In this document: positions 18,189 to 27,682 of the stretch, in pieces
Numbering within the stretch: the first letter of the stretch is position 1
Layout of the letters: the number at the start of each line of letters is the position of its first letter
Assembly (NCBI RefSeq): GCF_029027405.1
Contig: NZ_CP093396.1
Span: forward strand, 2,553,497-2,617,496
DNA: 64,000 nucleotides
Source: Sulfurimonas sp.
GTDB lineage: Bacteria > Campylobacterota > Campylobacteria > Campylobacterales > Sulfurimonadaceae
Reading direction: 5' to 3'
Translations under genes and position numbers: made by a program
The notes under the pieces: generated by a model
Seen by the model: the letters and a program-made list of their open reading frames with translations, nothing else
The model's database searches: none
Told to the model about the DNA's origin: nothing

Positions 18189-19218
18189 AACATACCTTAT
18201 AACAGGTGGAGCTGGCTTTATCGGTTCTAACTTTGTAAATTATATTTACAATAAATATCCTGATTCTAAAATAATAGTCTTAGACCTACTTACTTATGCT
18301 GGAAGTGTAGAAAATTTTCCAGTAAATGTAAATAATATAAATGATAGGTTTGAGTTTTGGTATGGAAATGTGACTAATTCTGCCCTAGTAGATGCTCTCG
18401 TTTGTAAAGCTGACTATGTGATTCACTTCGCTGCGGAGACTCATGTTACAAGGTCTATATTTGACAATAGAGACTTTTTTGAAACAGATGTTATAGGTAC
18501 TCAAACAGTATCAAATGCTGTACTGCAAAATAAAAATACAGTTGAGAAATTTATCCATATATCTACTTCTGAAGTTTATGGAACTGCATCTGGATGTGAA
18601 CTAATGGATGAACATCATCCACTAAATCCTATGTCACCTTATGCTGCTGCAAAAGTTGGTGCAGATAGGTTGGTTTACTCTTATGTAGAAACTTATGACA
18701 TACCAGCTACTATCATCAGACCATTTAACAACTATGGAGCTTCTCAACATTTAGAAAAAGCTATACCTCGTTTTATAACAAGTACCTTACTTGATGAAGA
18801 TTTAACAGTTCACGGCCAAGGCTTGGCTTCAAGGGATTGGATAAATGTACACGATACTTGTTTAGGAATAGACAAGATTTTAAACAGCCCCCTTTCAAAA
18901 GTTCAAGGCGAAGTTTTTAATCTTGGTACAGGAAGGACTATATCTATAAAAGATATAGCCCTAGAAGTTGTAAAAGCAATGGGAATTGATAAATCAAAAA
19001 TAAAATATATAGACGATAGACCCGGTCAAGTTGACTGTCATATAGCAAATATACAAAAAATTAAAGATATTTTAAATTGGCAACCTAGCATAAAGTTTGA
19101 GGATGGTTTAAAAAGTACCATTGAGTGGTACAAAAACAACCACCATAAATGGGAAAAACAGATTTGGATGAGACAAGTTCCAATAGTTTTAAAAGATGGT
19201 AAGAAAGTAATTCATTAG
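18181..19218 (+). CDS. RmlB-like NAD-dependent nucleotide-sugar 4,6-dehydratase
   Basis: 345 residues of extended SDR type: ITGGAGFIGSNFVNYI at the N-terminus for NAD, the active-site region STSEVYGTA, SPYAAAKVGADR (YxxxK) and RPFNNYGASQH. The nearest known family is dTDP-glucose 4,6-dehydratase (RmlB), which makes the 4-keto-6-deoxy sugar from which 6-deoxy amino sugars arise. The next gene is a DegT-type aminotransferase, the usual partner that converts the keto group to an amine. Donor nucleotide (dTDP, UDP or GDP) cannot be decided from sequence, and no thymidylyltransferase (RmlA) is seen in the window. Confidence 0.85.
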   Translation: MSKTYLITGGAGFIGSNFVNYIYNKYPDSKIIVLDLLTYAGSVENFPVNVNNINDRFEFWYGNVTNSALVDALVCKADYVIHFAAETHVTRSIFDNRDFFETDVIGTQTVSNAVLQNKNTVEKFIHISTSEVYGTASGCELMDEHHPLNPMSPYAAAKVGADRLVYSYVETYDIPATIIRPFNNYGASQHLEKAIPRFITSTLLDEDLTVHGQGLASRDWINVHDTCLGIDKILNSPLSKVQGEVFNLGTGRTISIKDIALEVVKAMGIDKSKIKYIDDRPGQVDCHIANIQKIKDILNWQPSIKFEDGLKSTIEWYKNNHHKWEKQIWMRQVPIVLKDGKKVIH

Positions 19219-20331
19219 ATGCAAAAAATAGAATTCTTTAAACACAATATTGATGAAGAAGATATAAGTAGAGTTACTAGCGTTCTTAAATCGATATTTT
19301 TAACAAACGCAAATGTAACTAAAGAATTTGAAGAAAAATTTGCAACTTATTTAGATGCTACGCATTGTGTAGCTGTAAGTTCTTGTACAGCGGCCTTGCA
19401 TCTAAGCTTACTTGCTCTTGGTATCAAAGATGGTGATGAAGTGATAACTACACCTATGAGCTTTGTAGCTACTTCAAATGCTATCCTCCATGCGGGGGCT
19501 ATTCCTGTCTTTGTAGATATAGAAGAATCTACTGGAAACATAGATTTCACACTTATAGAAGCTGCAATAACGCCAAAAACAAAAGCTATCATGCCCGTAC
19601 ATCTTTATGGAAATATGTGCGATATGAAAGCAATCAAAAAGATAGCTAATAAACATAAACTTAAAATCATCGAAGATGCTGCTCACTGCATCGAGGGCGA
19701 GAGAGATGGGGTTAGAGTTGGGGAGTTAGGTGATGTTGCTTGTTTTTCTTTTTATGCGACTAAGAATATTACTAGTGGTGAAGGTGGAGCAATAACAACT
19801 AACAATGATGAAGTAGCCAAACTTCTTTATCAGTTAAGACTTCATGGTATCAATAAAGATGCATCTTCAAGATATACAGATAAATTTGCCCATTGGGATA
19901 TGAAGGTCCTTGGCTGGAAATATAATATCTCAGATATACAATCAGCTTTGCTGATAGGACAGTTAGAGAAGATAGAAGATAGGCTCTCTAAAAGAGAAGA
20001 GATAGCTAGGTACTACGAAGTGGCTCTAAATAAACTAGGTGTCGAGTATATAAAAGTTCCTGAAAATACTAAATCAGCAAGACATCTTTTTATTATAAAA
20101 ATTAAAAATAGAGATAAAGTAGTTAGCAAGCTTCAAAGTAACGGCATCGGTGTTGCTGTAAATTATAGAGCTATTCATATACTTAATTATTACAAAAATA
20201 GTTTCTCTTTTCAAGATAGTGATTTCCCAATCGCAAAAAAGTTTGGAGATGAAGTTTTATCATTACCGCTATATACGAAACTTGAACTATCGCAACTAGC
20301 GTATATAATATCTAACTTAGCAAAGATATAA
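19219..20331 (+). CDS. DegT/DnrJ/EryC1/StrS-family PLP sugar aminotransferase
   Basis: 370 residues. The family's N-terminal half (AVSSCTAALHLSLLALGIKDGDEVITTP) and the PLP lysine in FSFYATKNITSGEGG (Lys near residue 183) are present, with EDAAHCIEGE supplying the cofactor-contacting aspartate. It would transfer an amino group to the keto sugar made by the upstream dehydratase, giving an amino-deoxy sugar. The start follows the dehydratase stop directly, with no gap. Relatives include PseC, but the neighbouring dehydratase is RmlB-like rather than PseB-like, so I do not assign the pseudaminic acid pathway. Confidence 0.88.
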   Translation: MQKIEFFKHNIDEEDISRVTSVLKSIFLTNANVTKEFEEKFATYLDATHCVAVSSCTAALHLSLLALGIKDGDEVITTPMSFVATSNAILHAGAIPVFVDIEESTGNIDFTLIEAAITPKTKAIMPVHLYGNMCDMKAIKKIANKHKLKIIEDAAHCIEGERDGVRVGELGDVACFSFYATKNITSGEGGAITTNNDEVAKLLYQLRLHGINKDASSRYTDKFAHWDMKVLGWKYNISDIQSALLIGQLEKIEDRLSKREEIARYYEVALNKLGVEYIKVPENTKSARHLFIIKIKNRDKVVSKLQSNGIGVAVNYRAIHILNYYKNSFSFQDSDFPIAKKFGDEVLSLPLYTKLELSQLAYIISNLAKI

Positions 20332-20332
20332 A

Positions 20333-21319
20333 ATGAATAAAAAATACATAGATTATCTAATCTGTATTAAATGTAATAATAACTTAGAATATCAAAATAT
20401 AATCGAAAAAGGGGATAAGGTAATAAGTGGAACTCTTGCTTGTGTAAATTGTAGTAGTAATTATCCTATAATCAACTATATCCCAAGATTTGTACCTATG
20501 ACAAACTATGCAGACAGCTTTGGTATGCAATGGAATATCCACCATAGTGATCAACATGATAAATTTAGTAGTGTGAATTCTTCTGAAGAAAGATTTAAAA
20601 ATGAAACAAAGTGGGGCGAGAACCTAAAAGGTGAAGTTATTATTGAAGCAGGATGTGGAGCAGGTAGATTTACTCAATTTGCAGCAAATACTGGGGCTAT
20701 GGTACTCTCTTTTGATTATAGCAGTGCTGTTGAAGCTAGTTATCAGCATCACAGTGACAAAGAAAATGTATTAATTGTTCAAGCTGATATTTATAATATG
20801 CCTTTTAAAAATGATATTGCAGATAAAATTTATTGTTTTGGAGTACTACAACATACTCCTGACTCAAGAGAAGCACTAAAGTCATTAACTACTAAACTAA
20901 AAAGTGAAGGTAAAATAGCTGCTGATAATTATCCTTTTTTAAGTACAACATGGTTTCATACTAAATATTGGGTAAGACCAATTACCAAGAGGTTAAATCA
21001 TAAATTATTATATTGGTGGTGTAAGCAACATGTTAAAATAATGTGGCCTATATTTAAATTAAATAGAAAATTATTTTCTGCAAAAAGAGCGAATAGAATT
21101 AACTGGAGATTACTAGTACCAGATTATACTTCGACAGGACTATCAGAAGACAAACTGAAACAATGGGCGGTAATGGATTTATTTGATATGCTTTCACCTA
21201 TGTATGATAACCCTGTAAGGATAGAAACATTTAAAAGATGGTTTGAAGAACTTGGATATAAAGATATTGATGTACATATGGGATATAATGGATGTGAAGG
21301 AAGAGGTATAAAAATCTAA
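20333..21319 (+). CDS. SAM-dependent methyltransferase with N-terminal zinc-binding (Trm112-like) segment
   Basis: 328 residues. An N-terminal four-cysteine element (CIKCNN... CVNCSSNYPI) resembles Trm112-like zinc modules found in methyltransferases of polysaccharide clusters. Then comes a class I Rossmann methyltransferase with VIIEAGCGAGRFTQF (SAM motif I) and KIYCFGVLQHTPDS (motif IV region). The C-terminal third has no recognised motif. It probably methylates a sugar, but the position is unknown. The gene is 1 nt after the aminotransferase stop and overlaps the next gene by 1 nt. Confidence 0.78.
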   Translation: MNKKYIDYLICIKCNNNLEYQNIIEKGDKVISGTLACVNCSSNYPIINYIPRFVPMTNYADSFGMQWNIHHSDQHDKFSSVNSSEERFKNETKWGENLKGEVIIEAGCGAGRFTQFAANTGAMVLSFDYSSAVEASYQHHSDKENVLIVQADIYNMPFKNDIADKIYCFGVLQHTPDSREALKSLTTKLKSEGKIAADNYPFLSTTWFHTKYWVRPITKRLNHKLLYWWCKQHVKIMWPIFKLNRKLFSAKRANRINWRLLVPDYTSTGLSEDKLKQWAVMDLFDMLSPMYDNPVRIETFKRWFEELGYKDIDVHMGYNGCEGRGIKI

Positions 21320-22074
21320 TGATCAAGAAAGTTATGGATTATATTTCACATAAGCTCATACCCATTTTAACAGGTGAAAATAAAGCACCACATATATATA
21401 TATCAAATATGGGATATTTAAATCATAAGCATCTTCATAATTCTTTTATCAAATCGTTACCATATTTAAATGGTATATGTACAGATATTGGTTCAGGTAA
21501 TGCAATATATAAAAAATTAATATTGCCACATGTAGACAAATATATTGCAGTTGATAAGAGTGAAATTCACCGACATATGTTTCAAACTTCAAAAGAAAAA
21601 TTTATAGATGCAGATATAAAAAACCTACCATTTGATAGTAACTCCATTGATAGTGTTATTTTGACGCAAGTGTTAGAGCATATTGATGAGCCATATAAAG
21701 CACTATGTGAGGTGCAAAGAGTTCTTAAAAAGGGTGGAATACTCATTCTTTCCGTACCATTTATATATCAAGCCCATGCTACTCCATATGACTTTTTTAG
21801 ATTTAGTGAATATGGGTTAAAGGAGCTATGTAAAAAGTATGACTTTGAGATTTTAGAGTTCCATTATCAAGGTTATTTTGGAACAGCTATAGTATCTATG
21901 TTAAACGGTTTTATTTGGAACCTAGCAAGTAAATATAAAATACTTAGAAATACTATTTTTTTACCAATACTCTTAATTATGTTTACAATAAATAATATTA
22001 TTGGATTATGCTTAGATCTAATAAAACTAAAAGAGTTTACACCAAACTTTTTTCTAGTAGCGAAAAAGCTATGA
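21319..22074 (+). CDS. Class I SAM-dependent methyltransferase
   Basis: 251 residues. Motif I is CTDIGSGNAIYKKL and the motif III-IV region is SIDSVILTQVLEHIDEP, both standard for class I methyltransferases that act on small molecules or sugars. A hydrophobic C-terminal segment (ILLIMFTINNIIGLCLDLI) may associate with the membrane. It is sandwiched between another methyltransferase (1-nt overlap) and a GT4 glycosyltransferase (4-nt overlap). The substrate is unknown. Confidence 0.72.
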   Translation: MIKKVMDYISHKLIPILTGENKAPHIYISNMGYLNHKHLHNSFIKSLPYLNGICTDIGSGNAIYKKLILPHVDKYIAVDKSEIHRHMFQTSKEKFIDADIKNLPFDSNSIDSVILTQVLEHIDEPYKALCEVQRVLKKGGILILSVPFIYQAHATPYDFFRFSEYGLKELCKKYDFEILEFHYQGYFGTAIVSMLNGFIWNLASKYKILRNTIFLPILLIMFTINNIIGLCLDLIKLKEFTPNFFLVAKKL

Positions 22075-23174
22075 AAAATATAATCCTATTTACCCAAAAC
22101 TTAGAAACAGGTGGCATACAAAAAGTTGTTTCAAATCTAGCAAACTATCTGTATAAAGACTATTCTATTTTTATTGTTTTATCAGAAAATGATAAAAAAG
22201 TAGCCTATCACTTAAATAATGGTATTACAATAAAAATGATAAAAACTATTAAAGTAGATGTATCTAAGCCAAGTACTGCCTCGTTTTTACTAGAATATAG
22301 AGTAAAAAAACTTAATAAAATCATAGATAGAATAAAACCTATTCTAATTTTTTCATTTGGAGAATACAGCAATATCATATCTCTAAAAACAAGCTATAAA
22401 TGCAAAAAAATCGTAAGCCAAAGAGCAGTTTTTGAGAGTATGAAAGCAAAAAATATTCATCTTTTCAGCTTTGATGAGTACAAAGATATGATGATAAAAT
22501 ACTATCCACTTGCAGAGCAAATAGTTTGTGTAAGTGATTATATAGCAAATGAAATTTTACAACTAAATCATAATTTAAAATCTAAGTTACAAACTGTGTA
22601 TAATGGCGTAGATAAAGTAGAAAAATATTATAAAAAGATAAGTGAAAAATATATTTTAAATATTGGGCGACTACATCCACAAAAAGGCCAATTGGACATA
22701 ATACTTGCTTTTGAAAAAATTGCAGATAAAATTGAGCATAACTTAATTATAATAGGTGAAGGTGAACTAAGAGAAGTCCTTGAAAACAAAATTTTAGAAT
22801 TAAACTTATCCAAACGGGTTCATCTTCTAGGCGAAGTACAATTACCTTATGATTATTTACATGAATGTGAATTATTTGTTTTTGCTTCTTATTATGAAGG
22901 GTTTCCTAATATTTTATTGGAAGCTATGAGTGCTAATACGGCGGTAATCTCTTATAAGTTTGAGGGGTATAATGAAATTTTAGATGAAAAAGGAACAAAT
23001 CTTTGTAAAATTAATGATGTAGCGTGTTTAAGTAAAAATATATTAAATATCTTAAAAGATAAAAATAAAAAAGTTACTCTTGCAAAAAAAATGTTTGAGA
23101 TATCTAAGAAATTTACTTTAAAAAAATCTTTAGACAAATATAAAAAAATAATAATTCAAAGTATTGGAAGTTAA
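22071..23174 (+). CDS. GT4-family glycosyltransferase
   Basis: The start is taken at the ATG at 22071, which overlaps the upstream stop by 4 nt (ATGA). The 21 residues before it in the frame do not resemble the family. The product reads MKNIILFTQNLETGGIQKVVSNLA, typical of GT4 openings, with IGRLHPQKGQLDIILAF at the donor-binding domain, VHLLGEVQLPYDYL and FASYYEGFPNILLEAM (the EX7E-type motif). It should transfer a hexose or amino sugar from a nucleotide sugar using retaining chemistry. The acceptor is unknown. About 367 residues, normal for the family. Confidence 0.86.
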   Translation: MKNIILFTQNLETGGIQKVVSNLANYLYKDYSIFIVLSENDKKVAYHLNNGITIKMIKTIKVDVSKPSTASFLLEYRVKKLNKIIDRIKPILIFSFGEYSNIISLKTSYKCKKIVSQRAVFESMKAKNIHLFSFDEYKDMMIKYYPLAEQIVCVSDYIANEILQLNHNLKSKLQTVYNGVDKVEKYYKKISEKYILNIGRLHPQKGQLDIILAFEKIADKIEHNLIIIGEGELREVLENKILELNLSKRVHLLGEVQLPYDYLHECELFVFASYYEGFPNILLEAMSANTAVISYKFEGYNEILDEKGTNLCKINDVACLSKNILNILKDKNKKVTLAKKMFEISKKFTLKKSLDKYKKIIIQSIGS

Positions 23175-23175
23175 T

Positions 23176-24189
23176 ATGTTAGATATATTTAAGTGCGTCG
23201 AATGTACTCAGGATATAAAGTATCAAAGTGGTGATATTATTTGTAGTTCATGTAAAAGAGTTTATAAAAAAAATAATGGTATTTTAGATTTTTCCATTAT
23301 CTCTGATAAAACAGAAAGTATAAAAGAAGAGGTAGCACATACAACAAAAGCCTTTGGTTGGCAATGGAAAAACTCTAATATGGGACACAATGAAGGTTCT
23401 AAAGTATATTCAAAAAATCTTTTTTTCGATAGGTATGGTATAGATGAACTAGAATTAAAAAAGTATATAGCTGATAAGATAGTTTACGATCCAGCTATTG
23501 GAAGCGGAAGAGTCGAGTATATATTTGCAAAATATACAAAAGAAATTTACGCAACAGATCTTAGTGATGCTGTATATGAGGCAAAAGATAAACTAAAAAA
23601 CCTGTTTAACAATATCCATTACTTCAAAGGTAATTTAATTACACCTCCATTTAGACAAAACTCTTTTGATGCCGTTGTATGTCATGCTATATTACAACAT
23701 ACAGGCAATACTTTTGAAGGTATAAAATCATTAACTAATGTTTTAAAACCAGGTGGAATTATACTGTTTGATGTATATAGAAAAGCAGCCCCTATTCGAG
23801 ACTTTACTGATGATTTTATACGAAGCTTAGTATGTGACTTAAAACCACAAGATGCCTGGGACAAATTACTTCCAATAACAAAATTAGCACAAGATTTATA
23901 TATAAAAAAGATTACTATCTCCCAAGAGATACAAGAACTCGACATTGAAAAAGGAGAATATAACTTACAGAGGTTTATATATTATAAATTTTTAAAAACT
24001 TTTTGGAATGAGAACATGAGTTTTGAAGATAATCATATGGTTGTTTTTGATTGGTTTTATCCAAAAATATCTGAGAGATATACCGTAGAAGAGGTAAAAA
24101 ATTGGCTTAGTAAGCTAAACTTAGAAGTCATAAAATTTCATGTGTTAGAAGGTGGAATAGGAGTGATAGCTAAAAAATGTGCGGAATAA
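23176..24189 (+). CDS. Methyltransferase with N-terminal zinc-binding segment, translationally coupled to asnB
   Basis: The start is taken at the ATG at 23176 with GGAAG just upstream; a TTG at 23164 is possible but would overlap the preceding gene. An N-terminal CVEC...CSSC segment resembles the Trm112-like module of the 20333 gene. The Rossmann core shows VYDPAIGSGRVEYIF (motif I) and FDAVVCHAILQHTGN. It probably methylates a sugar or carboxylate. The stop overlaps the second asparagine synthase gene by 13 nt, a tight coupling echoed by the methyltransferase-asnB pair at 42.1 kb. Confidence 0.78.
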   Translation: MLDIFKCVECTQDIKYQSGDIICSSCKRVYKKNNGILDFSIISDKTESIKEEVAHTTKAFGWQWKNSNMGHNEGSKVYSKNLFFDRYGIDELELKKYIADKIVYDPAIGSGRVEYIFAKYTKEIYATDLSDAVYEAKDKLKNLFNNIHYFKGNLITPPFRQNSFDAVVCHAILQHTGNTFEGIKSLTNVLKPGGIILFDVYRKAAPIRDFTDDFIRSLVCDLKPQDAWDKLLPITKLAQDLYIKKITISQEIQELDIEKGEYNLQRFIYYKFLKTFWNENMSFEDNHMVVFDWFYPKISERYTVEEVKNWLSKLNLEVIKFHVLEGGIGVIAKKCAE

Positions 24190-25928
24190 TTGGCTCAAAC
24201 AAAAACTCCTTTAATCATAAAGATGTTTTAGACTCCATCAAACATAGAGGTTACGACAACCAATCATTTATATTAAATGATGGAGCATATTTTGGGCACT
24301 CTAGGCTTAGCATCATCGACTTAGATGCTGAAGCAAATCAACCGATGATATTTGATAATATTATTTTAGTATTTAATGGTGAAATATATAATTATAAAAC
24401 ACTAATCAAAGAGCATAATCTAGATGTAAAGACTGCGAGTGACAGTGAAGTTATAATTCGCTTATACCAAAAATACAACTTAGAATTTCTAAATATGCTC
24501 GAGGGAATGTTTTCATTTTGTATATATGATAAAAAAAAAGAGCTGTATTTTTGTGCAAGAGATCGTTTTGGAAAAAAGCCTTTTTACTACTATGAAGAAG
24601 ATGGCTCCTTTTACTTTGCATCTGAGATAAAAGCCATTTTGAAAATGCTAAAAAAATTACCTGAGTTTAACGAAGAAGCACTATGGCAATACCTAGCATT
24701 CCAGTCACCCCAAGGTGACAATACTTTTTATAAAGGTCTTAAAAAACTTCCTGCGTCATCTTTCCTGACATATCAAAACGATAACTTAACAATAGATAGC
24801 TACTATAATATTGACAATATACCAATCATACATACTGATGAAAAACAAATTATTACTAAAGTAGATACTTTACTTCACGAAGCTGTAGAAAAGCGTCTTG
24901 TCGGAGATGTAGAGGTTGCGACATTACTCTCTGGTGGACTAGACTCTTCATTTATAACCGCTCTTTATGCACAAAAATCTAAACATGATGTACATAGCTT
25001 TTCTATTGGTTATGATGAACATAAACATTATTGTGAACTTGATTTTGCTAAGGTTGCATCTGAGTATATTGGAACCATTCATCACGAGTACACAATATCT
25101 AGAAATGACTACTTAGATACTATAGATAAAGTTTTATATCACCTTGATGAACCTATGGCTGATTCTGCTACCATCCCAACATATATCTTATCTGAGCATA
25201 TTCACAATGCAGGCATAAAAGTTTGTCTAAGTGGTGAGGGAAGTGATGAGAGTTTTTTAGGTTATGACAACTACTTTAAAATGCTAGACTATTACAACAA
25301 TGAACCTAAAGAACAAAAAGAATTCAAACTCACAAAAGAGTGGGAATATAATAATCGCAGACTAAAGAACAAACAAGTATACCAATCAAGTGGGGAGACC
25401 TTTTCTTATGCCCAACTACAACAACTCTCATCAAGAAAAATAAACTATCCACTGCATCCATATAGTTCATCTTACCAACCTATTCAATGGATGACATATA
25501 TAGACTTTAACATTTGGATTAGCGAAGTTTTAATGACTAAGGTTGACCGTATGTCTATGGCTCATTCTGTTGAGTTAAGAGCCCCTTTTTTAGATCACAA
25601 ACTTGTTGAGTACCTTCTTGGTGTAAAGAGTAGTATTAAAATAGGGACTACCAACAAAGAAATATTAAAAAAAGTAGCTAAGCCTTATTTACCTGACTCA
25701 ATAATTAACAGACAAAAAAAAGGTTTTAGCTCACCTTTTATAGAATGGTTGTATAGTGGTTTTGGCATTGAAATACTAAAGCTAATCCAAGAAGTAAACT
25801 CTGAAATAGGAGTTTTTAATGATAATTTCATTATATTTTTATACGAAGAAGGTAAGAGTGGTAGATTTAAACAACATCTTTACTCTATATTTTTATTTTG
25901 TAAATGGTATAAAAAGGTTTATATGTAA
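24177..25928 (+). CDS. asnB: Asparagine synthase-like amidotransferase (second of three)
   Basis: 583 residues: Cys2 glutaminase (MCGIIGS), FNGEIYNYK, RDRFGKKPFYYY, then TLLSGGLDSSF (PP-loop) and SGEGSDESFLGYDNY. The domain order is normal for AsnB. In place of the CGDGADE seen in the first paralogue it has SGEGSDE, which groups it with the copy at 42.7 kb. It begins 13 nt inside the preceding methyltransferase gene and overlaps the next methyltransferase by 1 nt. Amidation of a sugar carboxylate or amino group is more likely than asparagine synthesis here, though this is contextual. Confidence 0.85.
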   Translation: MCGIIGSNKNSFNHKDVLDSIKHRGYDNQSFILNDGAYFGHSRLSIIDLDAEANQPMIFDNIILVFNGEIYNYKTLIKEHNLDVKTASDSEVIIRLYQKYNLEFLNMLEGMFSFCIYDKKKELYFCARDRFGKKPFYYYEEDGSFYFASEIKAILKMLKKLPEFNEEALWQYLAFQSPQGDNTFYKGLKKLPASSFLTYQNDNLTIDSYYNIDNIPIIHTDEKQIITKVDTLLHEAVEKRLVGDVEVATLLSGGLDSSFITALYAQKSKHDVHSFSIGYDEHKHYCELDFAKVASEYIGTIHHEYTISRNDYLDTIDKVLYHLDEPMADSATIPTYILSEHIHNAGIKVCLSGEGSDESFLGYDNYFKMLDYYNNEPKEQKEFKLTKEWEYNNRRLKNKQVYQSSGETFSYAQLQQLSSRKINYPLHPYSSSYQPIQWMTYIDFNIWISEVLMTKVDRMSMAHSVELRAPFLDHKLVEYLLGVKSSIKIGTTNKEILKKVAKPYLPDSIINRQKKGFSSPFIEWLYSGFGIEILKLIQEVNSEIGVFNDNFIIFLYEEGKSGRFKQHLYSIFLFCKWYKKVYM

Positions 25929-26626
25929 TGCAAAAATACCTACATATTCTTGATGACAATGATTTTAATATTTTTAAAGAGATAGAGTCTTTAAGAGAAA
26001 AAATTATATTAGAAGATATAAACATAGAAGTAATGGACTTCGGTGCTGGTAATCCTGATGAAAATAGAAGTGCTAAACAGATGCATAATGGTGTAACTAA
26101 AAATGTAAGCACAAAAGATTTATGTAAAATCGGTTTAAAAAATGACTTTGCACATCTTATATATGCAATCATTAAAAAACATCAGCCATCAACTGTTCTT
26201 GAACTTGGAACTTGTTGTGGATTTTCATCTATATATATGTCAAAAGCATTAAAAGATGGAGCTTGCATACATACCATAGAAGGCTCACCTAAAACAGCAA
26301 TAATTGCACAAAAGAACTTCAAAGATATAGATTCTTTAAATGTTAACTCATATGTGGGAAGATTTAGCGATGTACTACCAGAAATTTTACCAAACATAAA
26401 AGCAATAGATTTTGCCTTTATAGATGGACATCATGATAGAGATGCAACGCTTGAATACTTTGAAATTATAAAACCATATCTAAGTAAAGATGCAATTGTA
26501 CTTTTTGATGATATATCTTGGTCAAAAGGAATGACAGAAGCATGGGAGACTATAAAAAAAGATGATTCTATATGTAGTTATAAAGATTATCAAAAAGTTG
26601 GACTTTGTTTTATGGGTGATAACTAA
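25928..26626 (+). CDS. Class I SAM-dependent methyltransferase (class-24-like)
   Basis: 232 residues. VLELGTCCGFSSIYMSKAL is the SAM motif I and IDFAFIDGHHDRDATLEYF the acidic post-I/IV region, a pattern seen in O-methyltransferases of the MTase 24 type and in polysaccharide clusters. It begins 1 nt inside the asparagine synthase stop and ends directly before the DUF354 gene. The N-terminal 75 residues are mostly helical. The substrate is unknown. Confidence 0.75.
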   Translation: MQKYLHILDDNDFNIFKEIESLREKIILEDINIEVMDFGAGNPDENRSAKQMHNGVTKNVSTKDLCKIGLKNDFAHLIYAIIKKHQPSTVLELGTCCGFSSIYMSKALKDGACIHTIEGSPKTAIIAQKNFKDIDSLNVNSYVGRFSDVLPEILPNIKAIDFAFIDGHHDRDATLEYFEIIKPYLSKDAIVLFDDISWSKGMTEAWETIKKDDSICSYKDYQKVGLCFMGDN

Positions 26627-27682
26627 ATGATATGGTTTGACCTAGTTACCCCAAAGTCAGTTCTATTTTTTGAACCAATCATAAAAAATATTCAAGACAA
26701 AAACTTGGAAGTATTTATAACAACTAGAGGTGGAGAGGGATATAAAGAGACTATCGAGCTTTTAGATTTATATAATTTAAAGTACACAAACATAGGTAAC
26801 TTTGGTGGTAGCACTTTAAAGTCAAAGTTTGAAGCGTCTATAGATAGACAAGTTAAATTTATGGAGTTTATAGGTAAACACCATATAGATAGACTTGTTT
26901 GTCTCTCTTCAGTTGATGCATGTCGTGTTGCTTTTGGATTAGGTATACCCATCATCAATTTTTACGATATTCCACTCTCTGACCATACTACAAACTTTAC
27001 AAAAGCTCTACCACAAGCTAGACTTACCATTCCTCTCGCTACAAAGATGTTTAAACCCTTTGTAGTGCCAAACAATGTCATAGAGAGGTTTGGGCTAGAT
27101 AAGACACAAATCTTTGAATACAACTTCATAGACCCACTAATATGGCTAAATAAATTTAAGTATGATATATCTTATGTAAAAAAGATTTTAAAAAATTATA
27201 CTATGGATTACTCTAAACCTACAATTATAATCAGAGAAGAAGAATACAAATCAAGCTATGTTGATAAAAAATACCCTATTATCTATGAAGCGCTACAAGA
27301 GATAAAAGATTTAACTAATTCAAATATTATTATTATCCCAAGATATGAGAGTGACTATCTAAAAAAGGAGTTCCCTTATGCTGTCATATTAGAAGAAAAA
27401 GTAGAGATTCAACACTTACTTGTATTTTGTGACTTGTTCATCGGTGGTGGTGGAACTATAAATACAGAAGCATGTTTTTTAGGAACTCCTACTATCTCAA
27501 CTAGAAGTTTTATAAGTCATTATGACAAATATCAAATTGATAATAACCTTATGATTTGGGTTGAAACTAAAGAAGAGTTAATCTCAAAAACTAAACTGAT
27601 GATAGGCACGAAGGTAAATACGCAACCTATAAAACAGATGAGTATAGACCTTGATAATATTATTAAAGAGATACTATCTTAA
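26627..27682 (+). CDS. DUF354-family (UDP-GlcNAc 2-epimerase/GT-B-like) protein
   Basis: 351 residues starting MIWFDLVTPKSVLFFEPII, the DUF354 opening, with IIIPRYESDYLKKEF and DLFIGGGGTINTEACFLGTPTIST, the GT-B-like glycine-rich loop shared with UDP-GlcNAc 2-epimerases and glycosyltransferases. DUF354 proteins occur with nonulosonate genes, and their activity is not defined. It is the last gene of the fliD-led run and overlaps the convergent cytidylyltransferase-phosphatase gene by 9 nt. A role as the epimerase or glycosyltransferase of the pathway is inference. Confidence 0.78.
   Translation: MIWFDLVTPKSVLFFEPIIKNIQDKNLEVFITTRGGEGYKETIELLDLYNLKYTNIGNFGGSTLKSKFEASIDRQVKFMEFIGKHHIDRLVCLSSVDACRVAFGLGIPIINFYDIPLSDHTTNFTKALPQARLTIPLATKMFKPFVVPNNVIERFGLDKTQIFEYNFIDPLIWLNKFKYDISYVKKILKNYTMDYSKPTIIIREEEYKSSYVDKKYPIIYEALQEIKDLTNSNIIIIPRYESDYLKKEFPYAVILEEKVEIQHLLVFCDLFIGGGGTINTEACFLGTPTISTRSFISHYDKYQIDNNLMIWVETKEELISKTKLMIGTKVNTQPIKQMSIDLDNIIKEILS

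Noticed and set aside
18181..20331. Pseudaminic acid pathway start (PseB and PseC)
   Set aside because: The aminotransferase could pass for PseC, but the dehydratase is RmlB-like rather than PseB-like and no PseH, PseG or PseI match is seen. I left the pathway unnamed.
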